Of a stretch of 64,000 bases of DNA, positions 51,838 through 61,226 are shown in pieces. How positions within the stretch are numbered: the first letter of the stretch is position 1; the number at the start of each line of letters is the position of its first letter. Below the pieces are notes generated by a model. It was not told the DNA's origin. It did not search any database and was given only the letters and a program-made list of their open reading frames with translations. A program made the translations under genes and the position numbers. Source of the stretch: Flavobacterium anhuiense (GTDB lineage: Bacteria > Bacteroidota > Bacteroidia > Flavobacteriales > Flavobacteriaceae); the NCBI RefSeq assembly GCF_900101855.1, contig NZ_FMVC01000001.1, positions 771,965 to 835,964 of the forward strand. The letters run 5' to 3'.

Positions 51838-53190
51838 TTATCCTTTTAAAATTTTACTTTTCTCAGCATCAAATTCTTCTGATGTTAAAATTCCGGCGTC
51901 TAGAAGTTCTTTCAAATCTAATAATGCTTTTTTCTTAGCTTCCATCGAATTTGAAGCTTCGGCTTTTGGCGCTTCGGGTTGTTGTGGGGTATTGATTGGA
52001 TTTACAACAGTTTCTGACGGAGCATATTTCAAAATCAGTTCTGTAATTTCATTAAAGCCTTTTACATTCGAATAATCTATCGCTTTTTGTTCTTTTACAT
52101 TTACGATTGACGCATCGGCTTTGTTATCTAATAAATATTTTACAACATCTTTCTTTCCGTTTGCAGCGCTATAATGAAGTGGCGTATTTCTAGATTCATC
52201 TTGAATATTGATGTTTGCTCCAGCTTCGATAAGCAATTTAACCATGCTTAAGTTTCCTTTTTTGGTTGCTACATGCAGCAGACTTTCTCCACCATAATTG
52301 TATGAACTGGTTAAAGTAAAACTCGATTCGTTTGAAATATTTGTGGCACTTACAATCCAATCCAAATAATCATTCATTGAAGAAGTGTCGCTAGCGACTG
52401 GTTTACTGTAATTCACATCAACTCCGTTTTCTAGAAACAAAGCCACGATTTCCTTTTGATTATTTGCGCAAGCGTACCAAATAGGAGAATGTCCAGTATT
52501 GCTTGAAGTAAATACATCTGCACCTCTTTCAATCAATAATTTAGCTAGCATTCTGTTTGTTTCATAACAAGCAATTAAAAGTGCATTTTCACCAGAATGA
52601 TTGGCGTGGTTGATATCAGCGCCATTATCCAGAAGCAAAGTCACCATCGGAATCGATTTAGTATAACAAGCATAAATAAGAGGCGTATTTCCCTGTTTAT
52701 CCGTAGCGTTAATATCTGCACCATTGTCTAAAAGCAATTGAATAATTTCTCTATTTAATTTTGCCGAAGCCAATAATAGCGGAGTTTCTCCATTGTTATT
52801 CAATAAATTAACATCGACTCCTGCTTGAAGCAACTTTGTTGCAATTTCAATTTGAGCCGTCTGAACCACTAAATGTAGCAGACTATTTCCGTATTTATCA
52901 TTCTTCGTGATTTCTGCTCCGTTTTCTAAAAGATGCAGCGCCGTTTGTTTTTGTTTTTGAAGACAGGCAAAATACAAAGGCGTTTCTCCCTGATGATCTT
53001 CGTAGTTAATATCGGCACCTTCCTCGATTAGAATTTTCACGATGTCGAGATAACCGCGGTGTGCGGCATAATGAAGAGCTGTTCTACCTTGTTCGTCGGT
53101 ATATTTTACATCTACTTCTTTATTTTGAAGCAATAATTCGGCTATTTTTCGGTTACCGTTTTCGCAGGCAACTATAAATGACATTGACAT
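51838..53190 (-). CDS. Ankyrin-repeat protein with a SHOCT tail
   Basis: This 450-residue protein has no signal peptide. It carries about eight to ten ankyrin repeats (for example GRTALHYAAHRGYLDIVKILIEEGADINYEDHQGETPLYFAC, NTPLIYACYTKSIPMVTLLLDNGADINHANHSGENALLIAC and NTPLHYSAANGKKDVVKYLLDNKADASI). The C-terminal end, KKKALLDLKELLDAGILTSEEFDAEKSKILKG, is the SHOCT short helical motif common at the end of bacterial proteins. An Ala/Pro-rich linker joins the two. It probably binds partner proteins in the cytoplasm. A second ankyrin gene lies 29 bases upstream and the lipoprotein at 51278 follows. Confidence 0.88.
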   Translation of the reverse strand: MSMSFIVACENGNRKIAELLLQNKEVDVKYTDEQGRTALHYAAHRGYLDIVKILIEEGADINYEDHQGETPLYFACLQKQKQTALHLLENGAEITKNDKYGNSLLHLVVQTAQIEIATKLLQAGVDVNLLNNNGETPLLLASAKLNREIIQLLLDNGADINATDKQGNTPLIYACYTKSIPMVTLLLDNGADINHANHSGENALLIACYETNRMLAKLLIERGADVFTSSNTGHSPIWYACANNQKEIVALFLENGVDVNYSKPVASDTSSMNDYLDWIVSATNISNESSFTLTSSYNYGGESLLHVATKKGNLSMVKLLIEAGANINIQDESRNTPLHYSAANGKKDVVKYLLDNKADASIVNVKEQKAIDYSNVKGFNEITELILKYAPSETVVNPINTPQQPEAPKAEASNSMEAKKKALLDLKELLDAGILTSEEFDAEKSKILKG

Positions 53191-53219
53191 GTTTGGGTAA
53201 TTTTAAGTAAATGATCGTT

Positions 53220-54401
53220 TTATTGTTTCATTAAAAGTTCAACTGTTTTAATCTTCAGGTTGTCTTCAGAAGCTAGCATCAAGGCAGTTTCGTCTTTATC
53301 GTTTGTAATCGAAATGTCAGCTCCTTGATCTAATAAAAGTTTTACTTTTCTATAAGTTTCTTTTGCCATTTCTGCATCGTAATTAACATTAAAGGCGCAA
53401 ACTTTATGCAAAATGGTGTTTCCTTGATTGTCTTGTTCGTTAACGTCAACAGATCCGCTGTCGAGTATTGATTTTAAAATACCCGATTTTTTCTCAACAA
53501 TATAATCTATACCCGATTTTGGATTTCCGTAATATTCAGCGCAGTGATTTAAATCTGCTCCATCTGATAGTAATCTTTGTAATGAATTCAGATCGTATTC
53601 AGAATCAGACATCATCCGAATAAACTCTGTGAGTAAAGTTTTTCCATTTTTATTGATGCTATTAAAATTGGCTGATGATGATTCTGCCAAAAGTTCGTAC
53701 ATCGGAAAAGAAAACTGTTCAGCTGCAGCATAATAAAAAGCACTATTTTCCTGATTGTCAGTCTCAGTAGGATCTGCTCCATTTTCTAATAAAAATGGAA
53801 GAAGTTCTTTTCTGTTTCTTTTAACGGCGCAGATTAACGGCGTTGTGCCCACAATATTTTTTTCGTTAATGTCAATGCCATTTTCTAAAAGTATAGATAT
53901 ATATTCTTTTACTTTTTCAGGATCTAGACCATAAGTATTCAAAATCGTGTAGATAAAATTTTCTCCTGCATTGTTCTTATACTGAGTGTTAGCTCCAAAA
54001 TCATCAACTAAAACTTTAACTATTTTGGGTGAAGCTCCTTTTTCAAGAAAGTAGCCTAGAAGAGTTTTGTCGCTTATTTCGTCGTTAATATTATCCATTT
54101 TCGACATCAATTCCTTAAAAAAAGCAATCGAAGCGTCATCGTCTTTTAAATACAAAGTCAATGGTTTGAAAATAGATTGATCAAAACTGTCTAATTCGTA
54201 AATATCGGTTTCAATAAATCCGGCTTTTATTAGTTTTTCAATGAAGTCAATTTCTTTGGCATCTATAATTTTGGCTACAATCTGAGAAAAATTGTTTTTC
54301 AGATATTGTTCGTTAAATTTTTCTCCGTTATTTAGACATTCTCTGGCCTCGTCAAATTTTCCCTGAAAAAGGAAATTTTCAATCTGGTTTTGTGTTTGCA
54401 T
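53220..54401 (-). CDS. Ankyrin-repeat protein
   Basis: This 393-residue protein has no signal. The ankyrin repeats are clear in the second half (LPFLLENGADPTETDNQENSAFYYAAAEQF, NGKTLLTEFIRMMSD, LQRLLSDGADLN, LLDQGADISITNDKDETALMLASEDN) and looser in the first. It is first of a run of two ankyrin genes and a lipoprotein on the minus strand. Tandem ankyrin genes may arise by duplication, but the two proteins have different lengths and only the second has a SHOCT tail. Confidence 0.85.
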   Translation of the reverse strand: MQTQNQIENFLFQGKFDEARECLNNGEKFNEQYLKNNFSQIVAKIIDAKEIDFIEKLIKAGFIETDIYELDSFDQSIFKPLTLYLKDDDASIAFFKELMSKMDNINDEISDKTLLGYFLEKGASPKIVKVLVDDFGANTQYKNNAGENFIYTILNTYGLDPEKVKEYISILLENGIDINEKNIVGTTPLICAVKRNRKELLPFLLENGADPTETDNQENSAFYYAAAEQFSFPMYELLAESSSANFNSINKNGKTLLTEFIRMMSDSEYDLNSLQRLLSDGADLNHCAEYYGNPKSGIDYIVEKKSGILKSILDSGSVDVNEQDNQGNTILHKVCAFNVNYDAEMAKETYRKVKLLLDQGADISITNDKDETALMLASEDNLKIKTVELLMKQ

Positions 54402-54753
54402 TCTGATCGATTTTTAAAAATGAAAATTAAGATTTGAATCTGCCGAAAATAGGGCTTTCTCAAATCATGCTGTAAGATAAAACATAAAAATGGGAAATAT
54501 ATTTCAGGATAAAAAGTTAAAAATTTGTTTTAAGTCATAAAACGGACAGAAAAGGGTTTTTGAGAAAAATATTTTTAAAAAATAGAAAGTAGAAAAGCTA
54601 ATTTGGGAATATTTTGCGTACAAAAAAACACGTTTTTTTATTTAACAGCGCTTTAGTTTTTATCCATAAAAAGCAAAATAAAAAAAATACTATCTTTACC
54701 GATCAAACGTTTATGAACTTAAGCTGCATTTTGGCAGCACTACATATATAATT
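54402..54753. other. Divergent intergenic region before ricT
   Basis: This 352-base A/T-rich spacer separates the ankyrin run (minus) from ricT (plus). It holds TATCTTTA at 54691-54698, one base off the TAnnTTTG box and 56 bases before the ricT ATG, and a small hairpin GCTGC/GCAGC (54723-54738) in the probable leader. I see no other gene. A 74-codon minus frame at 54711-54935 lies mainly over ricT and does not look coding. Confidence 0.45.
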
Positions 54754-56139
54754 ATGGCATGTACAAGTTGTTCAACCTCAGACGGTGGCGCACCAAAAGG
54801 TTGTAAAAATAATGGGACTTGCGGCACCGATAGCTGCAACAAATTGACGGTTTTTGACTGGCTTTCTAACATGAGTCCGTCTAATGGAGAGGCGATTTTT
54901 GATTGTGTTGAGGTTCGTTTTAAGAACGGACGCAAGGAATTTTTTAGAAATTCAGAGAAATTAACTTTAAGTATTGGCGATATTGTAGCAACTGTTGCTT
55001 CGCCAGGACATGATATTGGAATTGTGACTCTTACAGGAGAATTGGTAAAGATTCAAATGAAGAAAAAAGGGGTGAATTACGAAAGTAACGACGTTCCGAA
55101 AATTTACAGAAAAGCATCTCAAAAAGATATCGATATCTGGTCTGTTGCCCGAGATCGCGAAGAACCAATGAAAGTTCGTGCGCGTGAATTGGCGATTCAG
55201 CATAAATTGGAAATGAAAATTTCGGATATCGAATTTCAAGGAGACGGATCAAAAGCGACTTTTTACTATACAGCAAATGATCGTGTCGATTTTAGAATGC
55301 TGATTAAAGATTTTGCTAAAGAATTCAGCACCAGAGTAGAAATGAAACAAGTGGGTTTTCGTCAGGAAGCGGCGCGTTTAGGCGGAGTTGGTTCTTGCGG
55401 ACGTGAGCTTTGCTGTTCGACTTGGTTAACAGATTTCAGAAGCGTGAATACTTCTGCAGCGCGTTATCAGCAGTTATCATTGAATCCGCAGAAATTAGCG
55501 GGACAATGCGGAAAGCTGAAATGCTGTCTAAACTATGAGTTAGACACTTATATGGACGCTTTAAAAGATTTTCCTGATTACGATACCAAATTGATTACCG
55601 AAAAAGGTGATGCAGTTTGTCAAAAACAGGATATTTTTAAAGGATTAATGTGGTTTGCTTATACCAACAACTTTGCAAACTGGCACGTTTTGAAAATTGA
55701 TCAGGTTAAAGAAATTATTGCTGAAAACAAGCTGAAGAATAAAGTTTCTTCTTTAGAAGATTTTGCTATTGAGGTTACTTCAGAACCAGAAAAAGACTTC
55801 AATAACGCAATGGGACAAGAGAGCTTGACTCGTTTTGACCAGCCAAAAAGAAAGAAAAAACCAAATCGCAAGCGTAAACAAAATGCAGAGGCGGCTGGTG
55901 TTGCAGCTCCAGCAAAACCACAGCAGGAAAAAAATGCGAATAACGCTAAGCCAGCAGGAAATAATAATCCGAATAATGGAAGCGCTAATGGCAATGGAAA
56001 TAAGCCAAACAATCCAAACAAGAATAAGAAGAAGCATAATTCGAATAAAAACAATCCGAATAAGCAGAATTCTAATGAAAATAAACCTGCTGAACCTAGA
56101 AAACCAATAACGAATACTAAAAATGAGAATAAAAAATAG
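54754..56139 (+). CDS. ricT: RicT/PSP1-domain protein with a long Asn/Lys tail
   Basis: This 461-residue protein has a Cys-rich N terminus (MACTSCSTSDGGAPKGCKNNGTCGTDSC), a PSP1 C-terminal-type core (about 30-300), and the double-Cys motifs GSCGRELCCSTWL and GQCGKLKCCLNYELD. In B. subtilis RicT (YaaT) belongs to a Fe-S-containing complex that modulates RNase Y-dependent RNA processing; whether Bacteroidota share this role is unknown. Residues about 370-461 are a disordered tail rich in Asn, Lys, Pro and Ala. It ends in an overlap of 17 bases with gldH, a linkage typical of Flavobacterium. Confidence 0.9.
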   Translation: MACTSCSTSDGGAPKGCKNNGTCGTDSCNKLTVFDWLSNMSPSNGEAIFDCVEVRFKNGRKEFFRNSEKLTLSIGDIVATVASPGHDIGIVTLTGELVKIQMKKKGVNYESNDVPKIYRKASQKDIDIWSVARDREEPMKVRARELAIQHKLEMKISDIEFQGDGSKATFYYTANDRVDFRMLIKDFAKEFSTRVEMKQVGFRQEAARLGGVGSCGRELCCSTWLTDFRSVNTSAARYQQLSLNPQKLAGQCGKLKCCLNYELDTYMDALKDFPDYDTKLITEKGDAVCQKQDIFKGLMWFAYTNNFANWHVLKIDQVKEIIAENKLKNKVSSLEDFAIEVTSEPEKDFNNAMGQESLTRFDQPKRKKKPNRKRKQNAEAAGVAAPAKPQQEKNANNAKPAGNNNPNNGSANGNGNKPNNPNKNKKKHNSNKNNPNKQNSNENKPAEPRKPITNTKNENKK

Positions 56140-56602
56140 CGGAATTCTTCTGTTGGCAGCGATACTTCTTTTTTCTTGCGACAAAAAAAGAGTATTCGAT
56201 GAGTATAAATCTGTTGGAAGTGCTTGGCATAAAGACAGTATTATAACCTTTGATCTGCCGGTTTTAGATTCTACAAAAAGATACAATGCTTTTGTAAACA
56301 TACGAGATAACAACAATTATCCGTTTAATAATTTGTTTTTGATTGTTTCGATGGAAATGCCAAACGGATTTACAAAAGTGGATACTTTGGAATACCAAAT
56401 GGCTGAGCCGGACGGAACATTATTAGGAAACGGATTTTCAGATATAAAAGAAAGTAAACTGTATTACAAAGAAGATGTAAAGTTTAGAGGAAAATACAAA
56501 GTTCACATCAAACAAGCCGTTAGACAATCAGGTAAAATTCCTGGTGTTGAAGCTTTACAAGGAATTACAGACGTTGGTTTTAGAATAGAACAAAAAGATT
56601 AG
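56123..56602 (+). CDS. gldH: Gliding motility lipoprotein GldH
   Basis: This 159-residue lipoprotein has a lipobox ending FSC (C19). The mature sequence starts DKKRVFDEYKSVGSAWHKDSIITFDLPVLDSTKRYNAFVNIRDNNNYPFNNLFLIVSMEMPNG and matches the GldH family, including the LFLIVSMEMPNG block and FRGKYKVHIKQAVR near the end. GldH is required for gliding and chitin use in Flavobacterium johnsoniae. The start overlaps the end of ricT, and the PBP1A gene begins 9 bases downstream. This fixes the organism as a gliding-type Bacteroidota. Confidence 0.9.
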   Translation: MRIKNSGILLLAAILLFSCDKKRVFDEYKSVGSAWHKDSIITFDLPVLDSTKRYNAFVNIRDNNNYPFNNLFLIVSMEMPNGFTKVDTLEYQMAEPDGTLLGNGFSDIKESKLYYKEDVKFRGKYKVHIKQAVRQSGKIPGVEALQGITDVGFRIEQKD

Positions 56603-56611
56603 AAAATAGTT

Positions 56612-58912
56612 ATGGCTGCTAAAAAAAACAATCAATCTAACAAGGATATTAATTATTACAAAAAGAAATTCTGGAGGGTTTTTGCATACTCCCTTTTAGG
56701 AGTTTTGGCCTTCTTTTTATTTGCCTCTTGGGGTTTATTTGGATCTATGCCTTCGTTTGAAGATTTAGAAAATCCAGATTCAAACCTTGCTACTGAAATT
56801 ATCTCTTCTGACGGCGTAGTGTTAGGTAAATATTTTAAAACCAATAGATCTCAGCTTAAATATTCTGATTTGCCTAAAAATTTAGTTGAAGCGCTTGTTG
56901 CTACCGAAGATGCACGTTTCTACGAGCATTCAGGAATTGACGGACGTGGAACTTTGAGAGCCGTTTTTAGTTTAGGAACAAACGGAGGAGCGAGTACCTT
57001 AACACAACAGCTTGCAAAACAATTATTTCATGGTGAAGGTTCTAAGTTTTTGCCTTTCAGGATTGTACAAAAAATAAAGGAATGGATTATCGCTATTCGT
57101 CTAGAAAGACAATATACAAAGAATGAAATTCTGGCAATGTACTGCAACGTTTATGACTTCGGAAATTATTCTGTTGGAGTAAGTTCTGCAGCGCAAACTT
57201 ATTTTTCTAAAGATCCAAAAGATTTGACCATAGACGAATCGGCTATTTTGGTTGGAATGTTCAAAAACTCAGGTCTTTATAATCCAGTTCGTAATCCACA
57301 AGGAGTAAAAAACCGTCGTAATGTGGTTTTATCTCAAATGGCAAAAGCAAAAATGATTTCAGAAGCTGAAAAAGAAAGACTTCAAGCATTGCCAATTACG
57401 TTGAAATTTAAATTGGAAAGCCACCGTGAAGGTATAGCGACTTATTTTAGAGAATATCTTCGTGATTACATGAAGAAATGGGTTGCAGAAAATAAAAAGC
57501 CAGACGGATCTGATTACGACATTTACAAAGATGGTCTTAAAATTTACACGACGATAGATTCTAGAATGCAAACTTATGCTGAAGAAGCGGTTGCTGCTCA
57601 CATGCAAAACCTTCAACAACAGTTTTTTATTGATCAAAAAAACAATAAAAACGCTCCTTTCGTAAATATTACACAAGCTGAAACAGACAGAATCATGATG
57701 CAGGCGATGAAGAATTCTGTTCGCTGGGCTCAGATGAAAGAAATGGACAAAAGCGAAGATGATATCATTGCTTCATTCAAAGTAAAAACAAAAATGCGTG
57801 TCTTTACTTGGAAAGGAGAAAGAGATACTGTAATGACTCCATTAGATTCTATCCGTTACTACAAGCACTTTCTGCAATCTGGTTTAATGTCAATGGAACC
57901 TCAAACTGGAGCAATTAAAGCTTGGGTTGGTGGAATTAACTACAAATATTTCCAATACGATCACGTAGGACAGGGGGCAAGACAAGTAGGTTCTACTTTC
58001 AAGCCTTTCGTTTATGCAACGGCAATCGAAGAACTGAATATGTCTCCTTGCGATTCAATTCTTGACGGACCATTTATGATTCATAAAGGACGTCACCACG
58101 TAACAGAAGATTGGGAGCCAAGAAACTCTGATTACAGATACAGAGGAATGGTAACTTTAAAACAAGCTTTGGCAGCTTCTATCAATACAGTTTCAGCTAA
58201 ATTAATTGACAGAACAAGCCCAGAAGCTGTTGTAGAATTGACTAAAAAATTAGGAGTTAAAACAGAAATTCCAGTTCAGCCTTCAATTGCACTAGGTGCA
58301 GTTGATATTACAGTTGAAGATATGGTTGCAGCGTATAGCACATTTGCTAACCAAGGAGTGTATGTAAAACCACAGTTTTTAAGCAGAATTGAGAACAAAA
58401 GTGGTGAGGTTATCTACGAGCCAATTCCAGAGTCTCATGACGTTTTAAATAAAGATATTGCTTTTGCAGTAATTAAATTGCTTCAAGGGGTAACAGAAAG
58501 TGGTTCTGGTGTACGTTTGCGTACACAAGGCGGAGGAAGCGGAGATAACCGTTGGACAGGTTACCCATATATGTTTACAAACCCTATTGCAGGTAAAACA
58601 GGGACAACGCAAAATCAATCTGATGGATGGTTTATGGGAATGGTCCCTAACTTAGTAACTGGAGTTTGGGTTGGATGTGAAGATCGTTCAGCGCGTTTCA
58701 AAAGTTTGACTTACGGACAAGGAGCTACAGCAGCTTTACCAGTTTGGGGTTATTTCATGAAAAAGTGTTATGCCGATAAAAATCTTCAGATTTCAAAATC
58801 TGAATTTGAGCGTCCAGCAAACCTCTCTATCAAAGTAGATTGCTATCAAAGACCAGCTGTAGTAAAAGATACTACACAAACGGAACAAAATACTGATGAA
58901 TTTGAATTGTAA
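56612..58912 (+). CDS. Penicillin-binding protein 1A (bifunctional class A)
   Basis: This 766-residue protein builds and crosslinks peptidoglycan. One membrane helix (about residues 24-46) is followed by the GT51 glycosyltransferase domain with EDARFYEHSGIDGRG, GASTLTQQLAKQLF and RKNEILAMYCN-like (KNEILAMYCNVYDFG) blocks. The transpeptidase domain carries SxxK in GSTFKPFVYATAIE, the SxN motif in SINTVSAKL, and KTGT in GKTGTTQNQSDGWFMG. Length is typical of PBP1A. It follows gldH by 9 bases and ends at a terminator; in Flavobacterium the ricT-gldH-PBP1A order is common. Confidence 0.96.
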   Translation: MAAKKNNQSNKDINYYKKKFWRVFAYSLLGVLAFFLFASWGLFGSMPSFEDLENPDSNLATEIISSDGVVLGKYFKTNRSQLKYSDLPKNLVEALVATEDARFYEHSGIDGRGTLRAVFSLGTNGGASTLTQQLAKQLFHGEGSKFLPFRIVQKIKEWIIAIRLERQYTKNEILAMYCNVYDFGNYSVGVSSAAQTYFSKDPKDLTIDESAILVGMFKNSGLYNPVRNPQGVKNRRNVVLSQMAKAKMISEAEKERLQALPITLKFKLESHREGIATYFREYLRDYMKKWVAENKKPDGSDYDIYKDGLKIYTTIDSRMQTYAEEAVAAHMQNLQQQFFIDQKNNKNAPFVNITQAETDRIMMQAMKNSVRWAQMKEMDKSEDDIIASFKVKTKMRVFTWKGERDTVMTPLDSIRYYKHFLQSGLMSMEPQTGAIKAWVGGINYKYFQYDHVGQGARQVGSTFKPFVYATAIEELNMSPCDSILDGPFMIHKGRHHVTEDWEPRNSDYRYRGMVTLKQALAASINTVSAKLIDRTSPEAVVELTKKLGVKTEIPVQPSIALGAVDITVEDMVAAYSTFANQGVYVKPQFLSRIENKSGEVIYEPIPESHDVLNKDIAFAVIKLLQGVTESGSGVRLRTQGGGSGDNRWTGYPYMFTNPIAGKTGTTQNQSDGWFMGMVPNLVTGVWVGCEDRSARFKSLTYGQGATAALPVWGYFMKKCYADKNLQISKSEFERPANLSIKVDCYQRPAVVKDTTQTEQNTDEFEL

Positions 58913-58946
58913 CATTGTTGCAATAAAATGCATCTAATTATATTTC

Positions 58947-58989
58947 AATCCCTTTACGATTCTTTTAGAAGATTAGTAAAGGGATTTTT
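58947..58989 (+). terminator. Terminator after the PBP1A gene
   Basis: AATCCCTTTAC (58947-58957) pairs with GTAAAGGGATT (58976-58986) around an 18-base loop, with a T run after it. Confidence 0.85.
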
Positions 58990-59077
58990 ATTTCGGTTTT
59001 ATTTTTACGAAATCGTTATAATTTAATCTAAAAATCTTATTTTTATCAAAAATATTCAGCAATAAAGATAGTTTGTT

Positions 59078-59779
59078 ATGATAACAAAAAAAGTAAATAG
59101 CGTTCAGGAAGCTATTGAAGGAATTAAAGACGGCATGACCATCATGTTTGGTGGTTTCGGATTGTGCGGTATTCCTGAAAATACAATTGCAGCATTAGTC
59201 AATACATCAATTTCAGATTTAACTTGTATTTCTAATAATGCTGGAGTTGATGACTTTGGTTTGGGATTACTATTGCAAAAAAAGCAGATCAAAAAAATGA
59301 TTTCTTCTTATGTGGGAGAAAATGCCGAGTTCGAACGTCAGATGCTTTCTGGAGAATTAGAAGTTGAATTAACTCCACAAGGAACTCTTGCAGAACGCTG
59401 TCGTGCAGCTCAGGCAGGAATTCCGGCATTCTTTACACCAGCTGGTTACGGAACGGAAGTAGCAGAGGGAAAGGAAGCACGTGAATTCAACGGAAAAATG
59501 CACATCATGGAAGAAGCTTTCAAAGCCGATTTTGCCATTGTAAAAGCTTGGAAAGGCGACGAAGCTGGAAACCTTATTTTTAAAGGAACAGCAAGAAACT
59601 TTAATGCTTGTATGGCGGGCGCAGGAAAAATAACAATTGCTGAAGTGGAAGAATTGGTTCCGGTTGGTTCTTTAGATCCAAATCAGATTCATATTCCGGG
59701 AATTATGGTGCAGCGTATCTTTCAAGGAGAAAAGTTTGAAAAGAGAATTGAACAACGTACAGTAAGAACTAGAAATTAG
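59078..59779 (+). CDS. scoA: 3-oxoacid CoA-transferase subunit A
   Basis: This 233-residue subunit of a family I CoA transferase opens with [38 protein letters not shown] and holds [37 protein letters not shown] and [20 protein letters not shown]. With subunit B it moves CoA between succinyl-CoA and acetoacetate (SCOT) in ketone or amino acid use. The length is usual. It lies 86 bases before subunit B, with an inverted repeat between them. Confidence 0.95.
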   Translation: MITKKVNSVQEAIEGIKDGMTIMFGGFGLCGIPENTIAALVNTSISDLTCISNNAGVDDFGLGLLLQKKQIKKMISSYVGENAEFERQMLSGELEVELTPQGTLAERCRAAQAGIPAFFTPAGYGTEVAEGKEAREFNGKMHIMEEAFKADFAIVKAWKGDEAGNLIFKGTARNFNACMAGAGKITIAEVEELVPVGSLDPNQIHIPGIMVQRIFQGEKFEKRIEQRTVRTRN

Positions 59780-59794
59780 ATAATGAGAAAATGT

Positions 59795-59841
59795 GATAAT
59801 TAGATAATTTAATACATCGTGTAAAGAATTATCTAATTATC
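59795..59841. repeat. Inverted repeat between scoA and scoB
   Basis: GATAATTAGATAATT (59795-59809) and AATTATCTAATTATC (59827-59841) are perfectly complementary with a 17-base loop. It lies between two genes that must be expressed at similar levels, so a strong terminator effect would be surprising; it may be a small repeat. Confidence 0.65.
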
Positions 59842-59865
59842 AAATTCTCTAATTGACACATTATT

Positions 59866-60522
59866 ATGGCACTTAGTAAAGAAGAGATAGCAAAACGAAT
59901 TGCAAAAGAGGTAAAAGACCGTTATTTCGTGAATCTTGGAATTGGAATTCCGACTTTGGTAGCGAATTATGTTCGAGAAGATATAGCGGTAGAATTTCAA
60001 AGTGAAAATGGCGTTCTCGGAATGGGACCTTTCCCTTTTGAAGGAGAAGAAGATGCCGATATTATCAATGCGGGAAAACAAACCATTACAACGCTTCCGG
60101 GTGCAAGTTTCTTTGATTCGGCGTTTAGTTTTGGAATGATTCGAAGCCAAAAAGTAGATTTAACTATTTTGGGAGCAATGGAGGTTTCTGAAAACGGAGA
60201 CATCGCAAACTGGAAAATTCCAGGCAAAATGGTTAAAGGAATGGGAGGCGCAATGGATTTGGTGGCTTCCGCCGAAAATATCATTGTAGCCATGATGCAT
60301 GTAAACAAAGCAGGAGAGTCAAAAATCTTAAAAAGATGTACTTTGCCATTAACGGGCGTAGGATGCGTTAAAAAGGTTGTTACTGAGCTTGCAGTTCTGG
60401 AAGTAACCGAAAAAGGTTTTAAGCTCTTAGAACGAGCGCCAGGCGTGTCAGTCGAACACATCATCGCCTCAACCGAAGCCGATTTGATTATTGAAGGGGA
60501 AATTCCTGAAATGTTAATTTAG
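59866..60522 (+). CDS. scoB: 3-oxoacid CoA-transferase subunit B
   Basis: This 218-residue subunit carries the catalytic Glu in FQSENGVLGMGPFPFEG. The N-terminal RIAKEVKDRYFVNLGIGIPTLVANYV and the segment GGAMDLVASAENIIVAMMHVNK are typical of the family. With subunit A it forms the active transferase. The gene ends at a spacer with a strong terminator. The substrate is best guessed as acetoacetate. Confidence 0.95.
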   Translation: MALSKEEIAKRIAKEVKDRYFVNLGIGIPTLVANYVREDIAVEFQSENGVLGMGPFPFEGEEDADIINAGKQTITTLPGASFFDSAFSFGMIRSQKVDLTILGAMEVSENGDIANWKIPGKMVKGMGGAMDLVASAENIIVAMMHVNKAGESKILKRCTLPLTGVGCVKKVVTELAVLEVTEKGFKLLERAPGVSVEHIIASTEADLIIEGEIPEMLI

Positions 60523-60529
60523 GAGAAAT

Positions 60530-60642
60530 TGCCGCAAAGGCACAAAGACTCGAAGTATTTTGTAAAAGAGAAAAACAAAAAAACCGCCCAATAAGGCGGT
60601 TTTTATCTTAAAAAAACTTTGTGACTTAGTGCCTTTGTGGCA
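60530..60642. repeat. CAAAG-type inverted repeat around the scoB terminator
   Basis: TGCCGCAAAGGCACAAAG (60530-60547) and CTTTGTGACTTAGTGCCTTTGTGGCA (60617-60642) form an outer inverted repeat with the hairpin at 60581-60602 inside. The right arm is nearly identical (24 of 26 bases, by eye) to the one at 63875-63900. Confidence 0.75.
60581..60606 (+). terminator. Terminator after scoB
   Basis: AAACCGCC (60581-60588) and GGCGGTTT (60595-60602) form a hairpin with a six-base loop and a T run after it. It can also serve the convergent minus-strand gene. Confidence 0.85.
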
Positions 60643-60649
60643 AAAAATA

Positions 60650-61177
60650 TTATAAGTTAAAAGAAGCCCCTAAACTAAAAGTAGCTTGATTATTCAAATG
60701 ATAAAAAGGATCATTGTTTGAACCGTATTTTGCAATTGGGAATCCGATTTCTGTGAAAACACCAAATCCGTCAGTAAAGAAATAACGACCGCCAACGTGT
60801 CCGCCGAAATTATGTAAGCCTAAGCTTAATCCAGGGTAAACGTCCAATTCTTTTACGCCAATTACACTAGATAAGTTAGCATTGATTCTTGCTTTTGCAT
60901 CAAAACGATCTGAAAAATCTGGTTCAGCATCATAATAAGCATTTGTGTTGCCGTGGTAGTAACCATTGAAGTTGTCAAATCCTAGGATATAGTTAGCAAC
61001 AAAACCAAAAGAGAAATTTTCTCCTAAACCAAAATCAACAGAACCTTGAATTCCAGAACCACCATCTTGTAAATTAGCTCCTACGTTTACTTTAATATCT
61101 CCCTTTCCTTTGAAAGCTTCTTGAGCATTAACAAATCCGAATGTCACTAAAAACAAAAGTGTAATAACCTTTTTCAT
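60650..61177 (-). CDS. Small outer-membrane-like protein (possibly DUF6646)
   Basis: This 175-residue protein has a signal peptide (MKKVITLLFLVTFGFVNAQEA). Strands with alternating residues (IKVNVGANLQDGGSGIQGSVDFGLGENFSFGFVANYILGF, LSLGLHNFGGHVGGRYFFTDGFGVFTEIGFPIAKY) and the C-terminal ATFSLGASFNL, ending on an aromatic-hydrophobic strand, suggest a small outer-membrane beta-barrel. The texture resembles DUF6646 proteins of flavobacteria, but I am not certain. It is alone on the minus strand, convergent with scoB. Confidence 0.75.
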   Translation of the reverse strand: MKKVITLLFLVTFGFVNAQEAFKGKGDIKVNVGANLQDGGSGIQGSVDFGLGENFSFGFVANYILGFDNFNGYYHGNTNAYYDAEPDFSDRFDAKARINANLSSVIGVKELDVYPGLSLGLHNFGGHVGGRYFFTDGFGVFTEIGFPIAKYGSNNDPFYHLNNQATFSLGASFNL

Positions 61178-61226
61178 AAAAATTTAATATTAATTATTTG
61201 GGCAGCAAATGTAACTTTTAAACAAA

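Noticed and set aside
55701-56316. Minus-strand frames of 117 and 178 codons opposite the end of ricT and gldH
   Set aside because: The Asn/Lys-rich tail of ricT produces long Phe/Leu/Ile-rich open frames on the other strand; there is no coding signature.
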